Made by a program: the position numbers and the translations under genes. From Pseudomonas syringae CC1557 (GTDB taxonomy: Bacteria; Pseudomonadota; Gammaproteobacteria; Pseudomonadales; Pseudomonadaceae): 64,000 nucleotides of DNA. The DNA lies in assembly GCF_000452705.1 (NCBI RefSeq), contig NZ_CP007014.1, positions 868,001-932,000 of the forward strand. The letters run 5' to 3'. Every line of letters starts with the position of its first letter. Positions within the stretch are counted from its first letter, which is position 1. Shown here piece by piece: positions 51,542-62,672 of the stretch. The notes beneath the pieces were generated by a model. It saw nothing but the letters and a program-made list of their open reading frames with translations. It did not search any database and was not told the origin of the DNA.

Positions 51542-51921
51542 TCCGGTTTGACGTAACTGTCGATCACTTCCTGAGCCGCACGAAACGCATCGATGGCTGC
51601 GGGTACACCGGCGTACACCGCGCAGTGCAGCAGCGCTTCGCGAATTTCTATGACCGTGCAGCCGTTGTTCAGTGCGCCACGAACATGGCCTTTCAGCTCT
51701 TGCGGGCATTTGAGGGCGGTGAGGGTGGCCAGGGTGATCAGGCTGCGGGTTTTCAGCGGCAGGCCGTCACGACTCCAGACGCTGCCCCATGCGTGTTCGT
51801 TGACGAAGTCCTGCAGGGGCTGGCTGAAATCGGTGGCATTGCCCAGTGCGCGGTCGACGTAGACATCGCCCATTACCTGGCGGCGGATCTGTTCGCCTTC
51901 GCTGATCGTGTTGTCTGTCAT
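51538..51921 (-). CDS. Carboxymuconolactone decarboxylase-family protein
   Basis: A 127-residue CMD-fold protein. Family pattern: LPLKTRSLITLATLTALKCP near residues 54-73 and LKGHVRGALNNGCTVIEIRE (77-96). The Cys near 72 and His near 80 sit where the family's active site lies, but the CxxC of AhpD peroxidases is absent, so a gamma-carboxymuconolactone decarboxylase-like role is more likely. GAGGAG precedes the ATG at 51921. It shares strand with the antiporter gene 32 bases upstream. Confidence 0.85.
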   Translation of the reverse strand: MTDNTISEGEQIRRQVMGDVYVDRALGNATDFSQPLQDFVNEHAWGSVWSRDGLPLKTRSLITLATLTALKCPQELKGHVRGALNNGCTVIEIREALLHCAVYAGVPAAIDAFRAAQEVIDSYVKPD

Positions 51922-51953
51922 GGCGTTTCTCCTCTGATTGATACAGATTGAAA

Positions 51954-52985
51954 TCAGTGCTGGCGTCGCCATGCACGCACGGTGCGCCAGGCGACAATGA
52001 TGCCCAATAGCGGTAGAACCAGCCTCAGCATCCAGCCCTCAAGCCTTTCGGCCAACACCATGCCGGTACTTATCGACGCGATGTGCAAGCCGTAGGTCAG
52101 GTACAAAGCCAACAGCAGCAGGCCTTCGATGCGGTCTATTCGGTGACCGGAATAGAACAGCGGTACGCAAAGCAGCGACACGCCCAGCATGATAGGTAAA
52201 TCGAACACCAGTGCGTTGGGCGATATCGTCAGCGGCACTGGCGCAACCAGCGCGGTCACGCCCAGCACCCCGAGCAGATTGAACAGGTTACTGCCGATTA
52301 CGTTGCCGACCGCAATGTCGCGTTCGCCGCGCAGTGTTGCGATCAGCGAGGCCGTCAGCGCGGGCAGCGAGGTGCCTATGGCAATCACGGTCAGGCCGAT
52401 AATGCGCTCCGACAGCCCCAGATGGATGGCAATCACCACCGAGGCATTGACCAGCAGATGCCCACCAGCGGTCAGCATCAGCAAGCCCGCCGCCAGCATC
52501 AGCATGCGCGTAAAGGTGCGAGGTTTTTCCTTGATGTCGGCATGACCGTGGCGCGGACTATGGCCTCCCTGGCGCACGATGATGAACAGGCAGACCAGCA
52601 ATCCGACCAGCAGCACTGCGCCGTCGAACCTGCTGAACTCACCGTTCCAGGACATGCCGATAGCCAGCAGGCACGCGCCGATCATCAGCGGTATGTCAAT
52701 GTGTAGCACTTGGCGCGCCACCCGCAACGGAATGATCAAGGCGCACAGGCCGAGGATCACCAGCACGTTGAATATGTTGCCGCCGATGACGCTGCCCACC
52801 GCAATGTCGGTGTTGTCCGAGAAGGCAGCTTGCAGGCTGACGGCCATTTGCGGGGCGCTGGTGCCCATTGCCACGACGGTCAGGCCGATGATCAACGGCC
52901 TGACCTTGAAAATGGCGGCCAGGTGTACGGCCGCGCGCACCGACAAGTCCGCCCCGATCAGCAGGAGAAGAAAGCCGCCGAACAT
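51954..52985 (-). CDS. Ca2+/Na+ antiporter (CaCA family, YrbG-like)
   Basis: A 343-residue membrane protein with two inverted halves of about five TM helices, each with an alpha repeat: GLTVVAMGTSAPQMAVSLQA near 34-53 and GLTVIAIGTSLPALTASLIA near 200-219, and the following GNIFNVL and GSNLFNLLG ion-binding helices. It exports Ca2+ in exchange for Na+ or H+. The frame is open upstream of the ATG at 52985 to a stop about 60 bases back with no ATG/GTG/TTG, so a few N-terminal residues of the first helix might be translated from a rarer start. Confidence 0.88.
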   Translation of the reverse strand: MFGGFLLLLIGADLSVRAAVHLAAIFKVRPLIIGLTVVAMGTSAPQMAVSLQAAFSDNTDIAVGSVIGGNIFNVLVILGLCALIIPLRVARQVLHIDIPLMIGACLLAIGMSWNGEFSRFDGAVLLVGLLVCLFIIVRQGGHSPRHGHADIKEKPRTFTRMLMLAAGLLMLTAGGHLLVNASVVIAIHLGLSERIIGLTVIAIGTSLPALTASLIATLRGERDIAVGNVIGSNLFNLLGVLGVTALVAPVPLTISPNALVFDLPIMLGVSLLCVPLFYSGHRIDRIEGLLLLALYLTYGLHIASISTGMVLAERLEGWMLRLVLPLLGIIVAWRTVRAWRRQH

Positions 52986-53048
52986 CTGAATGAGGGCGGG
53001 AGCGGGCAGGGCCGATAGCTGGAGAATATGCGTGTCCTTGGTGGGAGT

Positions 53049-53408
53049 TTAGTCGAGGGCCTGAACGCGGACAGGCGCCGTGCCGCTGCGCAGCATACCT
53101 AGTTGTTCGGCTGCTTCGCGAGAGACATCGATCAATCGGCCACGCGTATGAGGGCCGCGATCATTGACGCGGACGACCACTGACTTGTCGTTGTTCAGGT
53201 TGGTGACCTTGACTCGCGTACCAAACGGAAGCTGCCGGTGCGCGGCGGTCAGGGCATTCTGATTGAAAGGCTCGCCGCTGGCAGTGCGGTTACCACCGCC
53301 GTAATAAGCGGCGGTGCCGGTCTCATCGTAACCGTGAGGGTCGATGATGTGATTGGCGCAGCCAGCCAGTAAGGTCAGCAGGCTGCAGGCAAAAAGAAGT
53401 CGGCGCAT
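53049..53408 (-). CDS. Short RlpA-like (double-psi beta-barrel) lipoprotein
   Basis: A 119-residue lipoprotein with signal peptide and lipobox LAGC (Cys near 17). A single DPBB domain like that of RlpA follows: YDETGTAAYYGGGNRTASGE, FNQNALTAAHRQLPFGTRVK and VVRVNDRGPHTRGRLIDVS, with the catalytic-type Asp in NDRGPH and His in AAHRQLP. RlpA cuts naked glycan strands at septa in P. aeruginosa. There is no SPOR domain, so it is a short paralogue. AGGA precedes the ATG at 53408. Confidence 0.87.
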   Translation of the reverse strand: MRRLLFACSLLTLLAGCANHIIDPHGYDETGTAAYYGGGNRTASGEPFNQNALTAAHRQLPFGTRVKVTNLNNDKSVVVRVNDRGPHTRGRLIDVSREAAEQLGMLRSGTAPVRVQALD

Positions 53409-53452
53409 GGTCAAAGGTCCTGAGTGCCGTTGGCTTGGGGGTTCTACACGTC

Positions 53453-54026
53453 CCTATGACGCTAGTGCCAATGCTCGCGTTGGCTCACAACTCTGTGCCT
53501 AAGCGCGCATTAAACATCGGACGCAGAGCGTCCAGAAATGCGTACCCACGCGGAGCGCGGGTACGATCATCAGCGTTGAGATGATCAGCCCTGACGCTCG
53601 TGCCAATGCTTCGCGTTGGCATGCATCTCGTGACGCTCCGCGTCACAATTCTGTGCCGCACCACGCACTCGACATCGGACGCAGAGCGTCCAGAAATGCG
53701 CTCCCACGCGGAGCGCGGGGACGATCATCAGCGTTGAGGTGATCAGCCCTGACGCTCGTGCCAATGCTCCGCGTTGGCATGCATTTCGTGACGCTCCGCG
53801 TCACAATTCTGTGCCGCACCACGCACTCGACATCGGACGCAGAGTGTCCAGAAATGCGCTCCCACGCGGAGCGCGGGTACGATCATCAGCGTTGAGATGA
53901 TCAGCCCTGACGCTCGTGCCAATGCTCCGCGTTGGCATGCATTTCGTGACGCTCCGCGTCACAATTCTGTGCCGCACCACGCACTCGACACCGGACGCAG
54001 AGTGTCCAGAAATGCGCTCCCACGCC
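53453..54026. repeat. Array of 158-bp tandem repeats (about 3.6 units)
   Basis: Units start at 53589, 53747 and 53905 with CCCTGACGCTCGTGCCAATG and recur at a 158-base period. A diverged partial unit precedes them (from about 53453) and a partial one ends at 54026. Each unit holds three palindromes: TGCCAATGC...GCGTTGGCA, GTGACGC/GCGTCAC and CCACGCGGAGCGCGGG. It fills the gap between the RlpA-like gene and gatB. There are no genes inside. The structure is that of amplified REP/BIME elements, not CRISPR. Confidence 0.88.
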
Positions 54027-54121
54027 CTGCCGGCAGAAGCCTGCATGCCCTATTTTTCGGGTTCATTGGACTTGCATATAACACTTGGTCCAGGGCTTGG
54101 GAGCGATGGTGAATCGAGCGT

Positions 54122-55567
54122 TCAGCCCTCCAGCTTGGCCTTCAGCAGTTCGTTGACCTGTTGCGGGTTGGCTTTGCCTTTGGAAGCTTTCATGGCCTGG
54201 CCGACGAAGAACCCGAACATCTTGCCGCGCTTGGCTTCATCAGCCGCACGATACTGTTCGACTTGCTCCGCGTTGGCAGCCAGTACATCGTCGAGCATCG
54301 ATTCGATGGCGCCGCTGTCGGTTACCTGCTTCAGGCCGCGCTTCTCGATGACTTCATCGGCGCTGCCTTCACCATTGGCCATCGCTTCGAAGACCATTTT
54401 CGCGATCTTGCCCGAGATGGTGTTGTCGGTGATGCGTTTGAGCATGCCACCCAACTGCTCAGCGCTGACTGGCGATTGTTCGATCTCGACACCCTGCTTG
54501 TTCAACAGGCTGCCCAGCTCGACCATGACCCAGTTGGCTGCCAGCTTGGCGTCGCCGCTGATGCTGACTACTTTTTCGAAATAGTCAGCCTGCTCGCGGC
54601 TCGACGCCAGCACGCTGGCGTCGTAGGTCGACAGGCCGAACTGGCTCTGGAAGCGTTCGCGTTTCTGCGGTGGCAGTTCCGGCAACGTGGCGCGGGTTTC
54701 TTCAAGGAACGAATCCTCGATGATGACCGGCAACAGATCCGGGTCGGGGAAGTAACGGTAATCGTTGGCTTCCTCCTTGCTGCGCATGGCGCGGGTTTCG
54801 TTGGTGTTCGGATCGTAAAGGCGCGTCTGCTGGATGACCTTGCCGCCGTCTTCGATCAGGTCGATCTGGCGCTGGATCTCGCTGTTGATCGCCTTCTCGA
54901 TGAAGCGGAACGAGTTGACGTTCTTGATCTCGCAGCGGGTACCGAACTCGATCTGACCCTTGGGGCGAATCGACACGTTGCAGTCGCAACGCAGCGAGCC
55001 TTCGGCCATGTTGCCGTCACAGATGCCGAGGTAACGGACGATGGCGTGGATGGCCTTGACGTAGGCCACGGCCTCCTTGGCACTGCGCATGTCCGGCTCG
55101 GAAACGATCTCCAGCAGCGGCGTGCCGGCGCGGTTCAGGTCAATGCCGGTCATGCCCTGGAAGTCTTCGTGCAGGCTCTTGCCTGCGTCTTCTTCAAGGT
55201 GCGCGCGGGTGATGCCGATGCGCTTGACCGTGCCGTCTTCCAGAGTAATGTCCAGGTGGCCCTTGCCGACGATCGGCAATTCCATCTGGCTGATCTGATA
55301 ACCCTTGGGCAGGTCAGGGTAGAAGTAGTTCTTGCGGGCGAACACGTTGTGCTGGCCGATCTCGGCATCCACCGCCAGGCCGAACTTGACGGCCATGCGC
55401 ACGGCTTCCTTGTTCAACACCGGCAACACACCCGGCATGCCCAGATCAACGAGGCTTGCCTGGGTGTTGGGCTCGGAGCCGAACGTAGTGGCGCTACCGG
55501 AAAAAATCTTTGATTGGGTCGAAAGCTGGGTATGAATCTCCAGCCCGATGACGACTTCCCATTGCAT
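54122..55567 (-). CDS. gatB: Asp/Glu-tRNA amidotransferase subunit B (GatB)
   Basis: A 481-residue GatB. The kinase-like cradle domain (1-290) has [36 protein letters not shown] and [20 protein letters not shown]. The helical and tail (YqeY-like) domains occupy the C-terminus. With GatA and GatC it phosphorylates and amidates Glu-tRNA(Gln) and/or Asp-tRNA(Asn). ATG at 55567 is the family start. It lies 10 bases after gatA. Confidence 0.97.
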   Translation of the reverse strand: MQWEVVIGLEIHTQLSTQSKIFSGSATTFGSEPNTQASLVDLGMPGVLPVLNKEAVRMAVKFGLAVDAEIGQHNVFARKNYFYPDLPKGYQISQMELPIVGKGHLDITLEDGTVKRIGITRAHLEEDAGKSLHEDFQGMTGIDLNRAGTPLLEIVSEPDMRSAKEAVAYVKAIHAIVRYLGICDGNMAEGSLRCDCNVSIRPKGQIEFGTRCEIKNVNSFRFIEKAINSEIQRQIDLIEDGGKVIQQTRLYDPNTNETRAMRSKEEANDYRYFPDPDLLPVIIEDSFLEETRATLPELPPQKRERFQSQFGLSTYDASVLASSREQADYFEKVVSISGDAKLAANWVMVELGSLLNKQGVEIEQSPVSAEQLGGMLKRITDNTISGKIAKMVFEAMANGEGSADEVIEKRGLKQVTDSGAIESMLDDVLAANAEQVEQYRAADEAKRGKMFGFFVGQAMKASKGKANPQQVNELLKAKLEG

Positions 55568-55577
55568 GTGTTTCTCC

Positions 55578-57029
55578 TCAGAAGCCTTCAGGTGCGCGAG
55601 TGTGCCAGTCAGTGACTTGCTGATACTGATGCGCCACATTCAAGAGACGGCCTTCCTGGAAATACGGGGCGAGCAATTGCACGCCGACCGGCAGCCCATC
55701 GACAAACCCCGCTGGCATGGACAAGCCAGGCAGACCCGCCAGGTTGGCGGTGATGGTGTAGAAATCTTCCAGGTATTCGGCAATCGGGTCGTGAGTCTTG
55801 GCGCCTATTTTCCAGGCCGGGTTGGGTGTGGTCGGGCCGAGAATTACGTCGACTTCCGCGAATGCGCTCATGAAATCGTTTTTGATCAGGCGACGGATTT
55901 TCTGCGCCTGCAGGTAGTAGGCGTCGTAGTAGCCCGCCGACAGTGCGTAGGCGCCGACCATGATGCGTCGCTGGACTTCCGGGCCAAAGCCTTCGGCGCG
56001 CGAGCGCTTGTACAGGTCGGTCAGGTCTTTCGGGTCTTCACAACGGTAGCCGAAGCGCACACCGTCGAAGCGCGACAGGTTGGACGAAGCTTCTGCCGGT
56101 GCGATGACGTAGTAGGCTGGAATGGCGTGTTGCAGGTTCGGCAGGCTGACTTCCTTGACGATGGCGCCGAGCTTTTCCAGTTCCTTGACGCTTTCGTGGA
56201 CCAACTGCGCGATGCGTGGGTCGAGACCGGCGCTGAAATATTCCTTGGGCACCCCGATACGCAGGCCCTTGAGCGAGGTATTGAGGCTGGCGGAATAGTC
56301 CGGAACCGGCTCGTCGATGCTGGTGGAGTCCTGCGCATCGAAGCCAGCCATGCCTTGCAGCAGCAGGGCGCAGTCTTCGGCAGTCCGCGCCATCGGGCCG
56401 GCCTGATCAAGGCTGGACGCGTAGGCAATCATGCCCCAGCGCGACACGCGACCATACGTCGGCTTGAGGCCGGTCAGGTTGGTCAGTGCCGCAGGCTGGC
56501 GAATCGAGCCGCCGGTGTCAGTGCCGGTCGCGGCAGGCAGCAGGCGTGCAGCCACTGCCGCTGCCGAACCGCCGGACGAGCCACCAGGGACGCATTCGAG
56601 ATTCCACGGGTTTTTCACCGCGCCATAGTGGCTGGATTCGTTGGCCGAACCCATGGCGAATTCGTCCATGTTGGTCTTGCCCAGCGTGACGGTACCCGCC
56701 GAGGCGAGCTTCGATACCACGGTGGCGTCGTACGGGGCCTTGAAGTTGTCGAGCATCTTCGAGCCGCAACTGGTACGGATGCCTTGGGTGCAGAACAGGT
56801 CCTTGTGCGCCAGCGGGGCGCCGAGCAACGGGCCGTTCTCACCGGCCGCGCGGCGTGCATCTGCCGCCTGGGCCTGAGTGATGGCCAGGTCTTCGGTGAG
56901 GCTGATGAAGCTGTTGAGCTGCGGGTCGAACTGTGCGATGCGCGACAGCAGGACACGGGTCAGCTCTTCAGAAGAGAACTTTTTTTCGGCGAGTCCGCGA
57001 GCGATCTCGGCCAGAGTCATTTGATGCAT
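55578..57029 (-). CDS. gatA: Asp/Glu-tRNA amidotransferase subunit A (GatA)
   Basis: A 483-residue amidase-signature enzyme. The Ser-cisSer-Lys triad lies in [15 protein letters not shown] (Lys near 76), [14 protein letters not shown] (near 148-162) and [14 protein letters not shown] (Ser near 175). It hydrolyses glutamine and channels ammonia to GatB. It follows gatC by 14 bases on the same strand; the three genes form the operon gatCAB. Confidence 0.97.
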   Translation of the reverse strand: MHQMTLAEIARGLAEKKFSSEELTRVLLSRIAQFDPQLNSFISLTEDLAITQAQAADARRAAGENGPLLGAPLAHKDLFCTQGIRTSCGSKMLDNFKAPYDATVVSKLASAGTVTLGKTNMDEFAMGSANESSHYGAVKNPWNLECVPGGSSGGSAAAVAARLLPAATGTDTGGSIRQPAALTNLTGLKPTYGRVSRWGMIAYASSLDQAGPMARTAEDCALLLQGMAGFDAQDSTSIDEPVPDYSASLNTSLKGLRIGVPKEYFSAGLDPRIAQLVHESVKELEKLGAIVKEVSLPNLQHAIPAYYVIAPAEASSNLSRFDGVRFGYRCEDPKDLTDLYKRSRAEGFGPEVQRRIMVGAYALSAGYYDAYYLQAQKIRRLIKNDFMSAFAEVDVILGPTTPNPAWKIGAKTHDPIAEYLEDFYTITANLAGLPGLSMPAGFVDGLPVGVQLLAPYFQEGRLLNVAHQYQQVTDWHTRAPEGF

Positions 57030-57043
57030 GCAGGCGCTTTCCC

Positions 57044-57331
57044 TTACTCGATGACTTTCGGAACCAGATACAGACCGTCCTGGACCGCTGGTGCGATGGC
57101 TTGGTAAGTGTCGCGGCGATTTCGCTCGGTAACCGCGTCTTCGCGCAGGCGCTGGGTCGCTTCCAGCGGATGAGCCAAGGGTTCGATGCCGGTGGTGTCA
57201 ACCGCCTGCATCTGATCGATCAGGCCGAGAATGCTGTTCAGTGCTTCGGTAGTACGCGGGATATCGGCGTCATTGAGGCCAAGTCGGGCCAGATGAGCGA
57301 TCTTTTCCACGTCGGAGCGTTCAAGCGCCAT
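57044..57331 (-). CDS. gatC: Asp/Glu-tRNA amidotransferase subunit C (GatC)
   Basis: A 95-residue GatC starting [20 protein letters not shown] and containing [19 protein letters not shown]. It stabilises the GatA-GatB contact. It is first gene of gatCAB and divergent from mreB, with a shared 205-base promoter interval. Confidence 0.96.
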   Translation of the reverse strand: MALERSDVEKIAHLARLGLNDADIPRTTEALNSILGLIDQMQAVDTTGIEPLAHPLEATQRLREDAVTERNRRDTYQAIAPAVQDGLYLVPKVIE

Positions 57332-57524
57332 GGGGTATCTCCAGTGGAATGCTGACGGATTTGCTTTGTTGCCAATTGCGGAACACTATCGCGTTATTAC
57401 TGTCTCAAGCCGCTAACGTCGAGGGTGGTGTTCGGAAAACCGCCAATTTAGCATATTGGCTCCTTGCCCAAAATCCCTGTCGTTGTTAGAGTTTGCCGCA
57501 CTTTTTTTACCACGCGTTCCCTAG

Positions 57525-58574
<1,050 letters not shown>

Positions 58575-58757
58575 ATCGCCGGGGTGCCATTCACGGAGTC
58601 TTTTGTATGCAGGTAGCGTATGTGCTACCTGTATGCGTCAGGCTGACGCCGAAACAGGCTGCCTATCTCTTTCATTTGTCCAGGCCGGTTCCATAGAGCA
58701 TGAATAAAAGCCCATTGAAGCTCGATCCCACGATCGCATGCCCCGTAGGAGCGGCCT

Positions 58758-59882
58758 ATTAAACCGCTTTTCGCAAAAGGCCCGTCGCTGGGCGTACGTC
58801 TGCTGGTGCTGGCCGTTCTGTCGGTTGCGTTGATGGTTGTCGACGCCCGTTTTACGATCCTCAAGCCTGTGCGCAGTCAGATGTCCATGGTGCTCATGCA
58901 GTCCTACTGGATTGTCGACTTGCCACAACGTTTGTATCAAGGCGTTGCCAGTCAGTTCGGCAGTCGCACAGAGCTGATCGCCGAAAACGAAAAACTCAAG
59001 ACCGAAGCCCTGCTCCTGCAAGGTCGCCTGCAAAAACTGGCGGCATTGACCGAGCAGAACGTGCGCCTGCGCGAGTTGCTGAACTCTTCGGCGCTGGTCA
59101 ATGAAAAAGTCGAGGTCGCCGAACTCATCGGCATGGACCCGAACCCTTTCACCCATCGGATCATCATCAACAAGGGCGAACGCGACGGCGTCGTGCTCGG
59201 TCAGCCGGTGCTCGATGCGCGTGGCCTGATGGGCCAGGTTGTCGAGCTGATGCCTTACACCTCGCGGGTTCTGTTGCTGACTGACACGACCCACAGCATT
59301 CCGGTTCAGGTCAATCGCAACGGCCTGCGCGCCATCGCCAGCGGCACCGGCAATCCGGAGCGTCTGGAGCTTCGCCATGTGGCGGATACCGCGGACATCA
59401 AGGAAGGCGATCTGCTGGTCAGCTCTGGTCTTGGTCAACGTTTCCCGGCCGGTTATCCGGTGGCAACGGTCAGGGAGGTCATCCACGACTCCGGTCAGCC
59501 GTTTGCAATTGTCCGCGCTGTGCCGACTGCGGCGCTGAATCGCAGCCGTTATCTGCTGCTGGTGTTCTCGGATGGTCGCTCCCCGGAAGAGCGGGCCGCC
59601 GATGCTGCGCAGGCGCAGGAATCGATTGAAAAGGGCATCGAGCCCACCGTGATGGCGACGCTGCCGCCGCCGACGCCGGCATTCCCGATGTGGCCACAAG
59701 CGACCATTCCGGTGTTCCCGGGTGCCACGGTTACCCACAAACCTGCGTCCCAGGCGGCCACCCCAGCGTCTGCCGCCCCTGCTGCAACGCCGGTCAAGCC
59801 GGCTCGACCAGCCTCCCGTCCTGCCACCTCGCAGCCGCCTGCGTCCACACCTTCCAACGCTCGGGAGCCTATTGATGGTTAG
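58758..59882 (+). CDS. mreC: Rod shape-determining protein MreC (likely ATT start)
   Basis: A protein of about 374 residues. One N-terminal TM helix (about 14-31, RLLVLAVLSVALMVVDAR) is followed by a coiled coil (LIAENEKLKTEALLLQGRLQ near 75-94) and the beta-rich MreC domain (GMDPNPFTHRIIINKGERDG onward). The C-terminus is a long Pro/Ala-rich tail. The frame is open back to ATT at 58758 (IKPLFAKGPSLGVR), preceded by AGGAG with 6-base spacing; this restores the conserved N-terminus. The first standard start, GTG at 58806, would cut into the TM helix and has no ribosome site. MreC links MreB to the periplasmic wall enzymes. Confidence 0.85.
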   Translation: MKPLFAKGPSLGVRLLVLAVLSVALMVVDARFTILKPVRSQMSMVLMQSYWIVDLPQRLYQGVASQFGSRTELIAENEKLKTEALLLQGRLQKLAALTEQNVRLRELLNSSALVNEKVEVAELIGMDPNPFTHRIIINKGERDGVVLGQPVLDARGLMGQVVELMPYTSRVLLLTDTTHSIPVQVNRNGLRAIASGTGNPERLELRHVADTADIKEGDLLVSSGLGQRFPAGYPVATVREVIHDSGQPFAIVRAVPTAALNRSRYLLLVFSDGRSPEERAADAAQAQESIEKGIEPTVMATLPPPTPAFPMWPQATIPVFPGATVTHKPASQAATPASAAPAATPVKPARPASRPATSQPPASTPSNAREPIDG

Positions 59883-60366
59883 TCACGTCTCCGGGCGCAA
59901 CGGCTGGGTAGTCTGGCTGACCTTTGCGATCGGCCTGTTGCTGAGCGTTTCGCCGCTGCCGCAATTCATGGAAATCTTTCGCCCCTTGTGGTTGGCACTG
60001 TTGCTGACCTTCTGGGTGCTGGCGTTGCCGCACAAGTACGGGATGACCACCGCCTGGATACTCGGTCTGATGGAAGATGTGCTGTATGGCACGCTGCTCG
60101 GTCAGAACGCGCTGATCCTCAGCCTGATTACCTTTCTGGTGATGTCCCTGCAACAGCGTCTGCGCATGTTCCCCATGTGGCAGCAATGTCTGGTGCTGCT
60201 GGTGGTATTCGGTCTGGCGCAGCTTGCACAGCTGTGGCTCAGCGCCCTGACCGGCAACCGTCAGCCGACCCTGGCGCTGGTGTTGCCTGCTCTGGTCAGT
60301 GCGTTGCTGTGGCCTTGGGTCAGTTACGGTCTGCGTGGATTGCGCAAACGTTTGAAAATCAATTAA
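59875..60366 (+). CDS. mreD: Rod shape-determining protein MreD
   Basis: A 163-residue membrane protein with five or six TM helices, including [20 protein letters not shown] near 10-29 and [20 protein letters not shown] near 103-122. It overlaps the end of mreC by 8 bases and completes mreBCD. Confidence 0.95.
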   Translation: MVSHVSGRNGWVVWLTFAIGLLLSVSPLPQFMEIFRPLWLALLLTFWVLALPHKYGMTTAWILGLMEDVLYGTLLGQNALILSLITFLVMSLQQRLRMFPMWQQCLVLLVVFGLAQLAQLWLSALTGNRQPTLALVLPALVSALLWPWVSYGLRGLRKRLKIN

Positions 60367-60433
60367 GCGCAAGGTGAGCGCAGCGCCCTCAAGGGGTTTG
60401 CGCGTTCACCGTCACCGACACGGAGATGTCCTT

Positions 60434-61036
60434 ATGCCCTCGCTCTATCTGGCTTCTGGCTCACCGCGCCGTCGCGAACTTCTGACTCAGATCGGCGTGC
60501 CCTTCACCGTATTGAGCGCGCAGATCGACGAAACTCCCTTTGCCCATGAAACCCCGGCTGTCTACGTCGAGCGTCTTGCGCTGGGCAAGGCTCAGGCTGG
60601 CCTGTCGTCGTTGGCGGCTAATCAACAGGCCTGCGTAATGGGCGCGGACACCGCAGTGGTGCTTGAGGGGCGGATTCTCGGCAAGCCGGTCGATGAGGCG
60701 GACGCGCTGGCCATGTTGAGCGCGTTATCCGGGCGCGAACACGAGGTCATGACGGCTGTCGCAGTGATTGACGGGCAGCGCAGCGCAACCTGTGTGGTGA
60801 CCAGCCGGGTTCGCTTTCGCCCGATTCAGCATCATGAAGCACAGGCCTACTGGGCCAGTGGCGAGCCTGCCGATAAAGCGGGCGGCTATGCCATTCAAGG
60901 CTTGGCGGCGATATTCGTCGAAGGCTTGCAGGGCAGCTATTCTGGGGTAGTGGGTCTGCCTCTGTGTGAAACCGCAGAATTGCTCGGCCGTTTCGGCATA
61001 CCCTGCTGGCAAGGCCTGGAAGGTGACAAGTCATGA
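60434..61036 (+). CDS. maf: Maf-family nucleotide pyrophosphatase
   Basis: A 200-residue Maf protein: [19 protein letters not shown] near 4-22, [19 protein letters not shown] (68-86) and [20 protein letters not shown] near 148-167. Maf enzymes hydrolyse non-canonical or canonical pyrimidine NTPs (dTTP/UTP type). The stop overlaps rng by 4 bases, as in E. coli yhdE-rng. Confidence 0.95.
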   Translation: MPSLYLASGSPRRRELLTQIGVPFTVLSAQIDETPFAHETPAVYVERLALGKAQAGLSSLAANQQACVMGADTAVVLEGRILGKPVDEADALAMLSALSGREHEVMTAVAVIDGQRSATCVVTSRVRFRPIQHHEAQAYWASGEPADKAGGYAIQGLAAIFVEGLQGSYSGVVGLPLCETAELLGRFGIPCWQGLEGDKS

Positions 61037-62490
61037 GTGAAGAGATCCTGATCAACATCACCCCGATGGAATCGCGGGTGGCCGTAGTGGAAAACGGCGT
61101 GCTGCAAGAGGTGCATGTCGAGCGCACCCAGCGTCGCGGCATCGTCGGCAATATCTACAAGGGCAAGGTCGTGCGCGTGCTGCCTGGCATGCAGGCGGCA
61201 TTTATCGACATCGGTCTGGACCGCGCCGCGTTCATTCATGCATCGGAAATCTCCATGCGTGAAGGGCCAGCAGTCGAAAGCATCGCGTCGCTGGTGCATG
61301 ACGGACAAAGTCTCGTGGTCCAGGTCACCAAGGACCCGATTGGCAGCAAGGGCGCACGCCTGACCACGCAACTGTCGATCCCCTCGCGCTATCTGGTGTA
61401 CATGCCACGCACTGCGCATGTGGGCATTTCCTTGAAGATCGAGGATGAAGCCGAGCGCGAGCGGCTCAAGAAAGTGGTCAGTGATTGCGTCGCGCTGGAA
61501 GGCATCAAGGAGGCCGGGGGCTTTATCCTGCGCACCGCTGCCGAAGGCGCGGGTGCCGAAGAAATCCTCATGGACATTCGTTACCTGCGCAGGCTCTGGG
61601 ACCAGATCGGCGAACAGATCAAGACCGTCAGCCCGCCCACCGTCATCTACGAAGATCTTGGTCTGGCGCTGCGCACCTTGCGCGATCTGGTCAGCCCGCG
61701 CATCGAGAAGATCCGTATCGATTCGCGTGAAACCTTCCAGAGGACCACCCAATTCGTCGCTGAACTGATGCCTGAAATTGCCGACCGGCTTGAGCATTAT
61801 CCGGGCGAACGACCGATTTTCGACCTGTACGGCGTCGAAGACGAAATCCAGAAAGCCCTTGAGCGCAAGGTGCCGCTCAAGTCTGGCGGTTATCTGGTCA
61901 TCGACCCGGCCGAGGCCATGAGCACCATCGATGTGAACACCGGAGCGTTTGTCGGGCACCGGAATCTGGAAGAGACCATCTTCAAGACCAACCTGGAGGC
62001 GGCAACAGCGATTGCCCGCCAGCTGCGCCTGCGCAATCTCGGCGGCATCATCATTATCGACTTCATTGACATGGAAGACGGTGAGCATCAGCGTCAAGTA
62101 CTGCGCACCTTGGAGAAACAGCTGGAGCGCGATCACGCCAAGACCAACATCATCGGCATCACCGAGCTGGGGTTGGTGCAGATGACGCGTAAACGCACCC
62201 GCGAAAGCCTTGAGCAGGTGCTCTGCGAGCCGTGTCACTGCTGCATAGGACGCGGCAAGCTGAAAACACCCGAGACCATTTGTTACGAAATTTTCCGCGA
62301 GATTCTGCGCGAGGCCAGGGCTTATCAGGCGGTTGGCTACAGGGTGCTGGCCAATCAGCGGGTGGTCGATCGGCTGCTCGACGAAGAGTCAGGCAACGTG
62401 GCGGAACTGGAGAGCTTTATCGGACGCACCATCCGTTTTCAGGTAGAAACCATGTACTCGCAGGAACAATACGACGTGGTCCTGCTCTGA
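61033..62490 (+). CDS. rng: Ribonuclease G
   Basis: A 485-residue RNase E/G family endonuclease. The S1 domain lies near 35-125 ([20 protein letters not shown]). Catalytic metal-binding residues are in [20 protein letters not shown] and [20 protein letters not shown]. The zinc-link region is [20 protein letters not shown]. It trims the 5' end of 16S rRNA. It lacks the RNase E scaffold tail, so RNase G is the right member. Confidence 0.96.
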   Translation: MSEEILINITPMESRVAVVENGVLQEVHVERTQRRGIVGNIYKGKVVRVLPGMQAAFIDIGLDRAAFIHASEISMREGPAVESIASLVHDGQSLVVQVTKDPIGSKGARLTTQLSIPSRYLVYMPRTAHVGISLKIEDEAERERLKKVVSDCVALEGIKEAGGFILRTAAEGAGAEEILMDIRYLRRLWDQIGEQIKTVSPPTVIYEDLGLALRTLRDLVSPRIEKIRIDSRETFQRTTQFVAELMPEIADRLEHYPGERPIFDLYGVEDEIQKALERKVPLKSGGYLVIDPAEAMSTIDVNTGAFVGHRNLEETIFKTNLEAATAIARQLRLRNLGGIIIIDFIDMEDGEHQRQVLRTLEKQLERDHAKTNIIGITELGLVQMTRKRTRESLEQVLCEPCHCCIGRGKLKTPETICYEIFREILREARAYQAVGYRVLANQRVVDRLLDEESGNVAELESFIGRTIRFQVETMYSQEQYDVVLL

Positions 62491-62672
62491 GGTTGCTGGG
62501 CGCAGGGAAATATTGACGACAATTGCCCCACGGGTTTCTGGCAGGTATGCCGTTTATTGAGAATGATGCGTGGCGAACGAGCAAAACCTGAATCTGATTG
62601 CACCTGCCGACCCGAGCCGAAAACTGTTCGCTGAATCCGGTCTTTGCATCTCGCAGCAGAGGGTGTCCTGAG

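Noticed and set aside
53453..54026. CRISPR array
   Set aside because: Units are 158 bases, adjacent and nearly identical over their full length; there are no unique spacers and no cas genes.
53801..54584. Open frames running from the tandem repeats into gatB on the plus strand
   Set aside because: Generated by the repeat sequence and by the antisense of gatB; no start signals.
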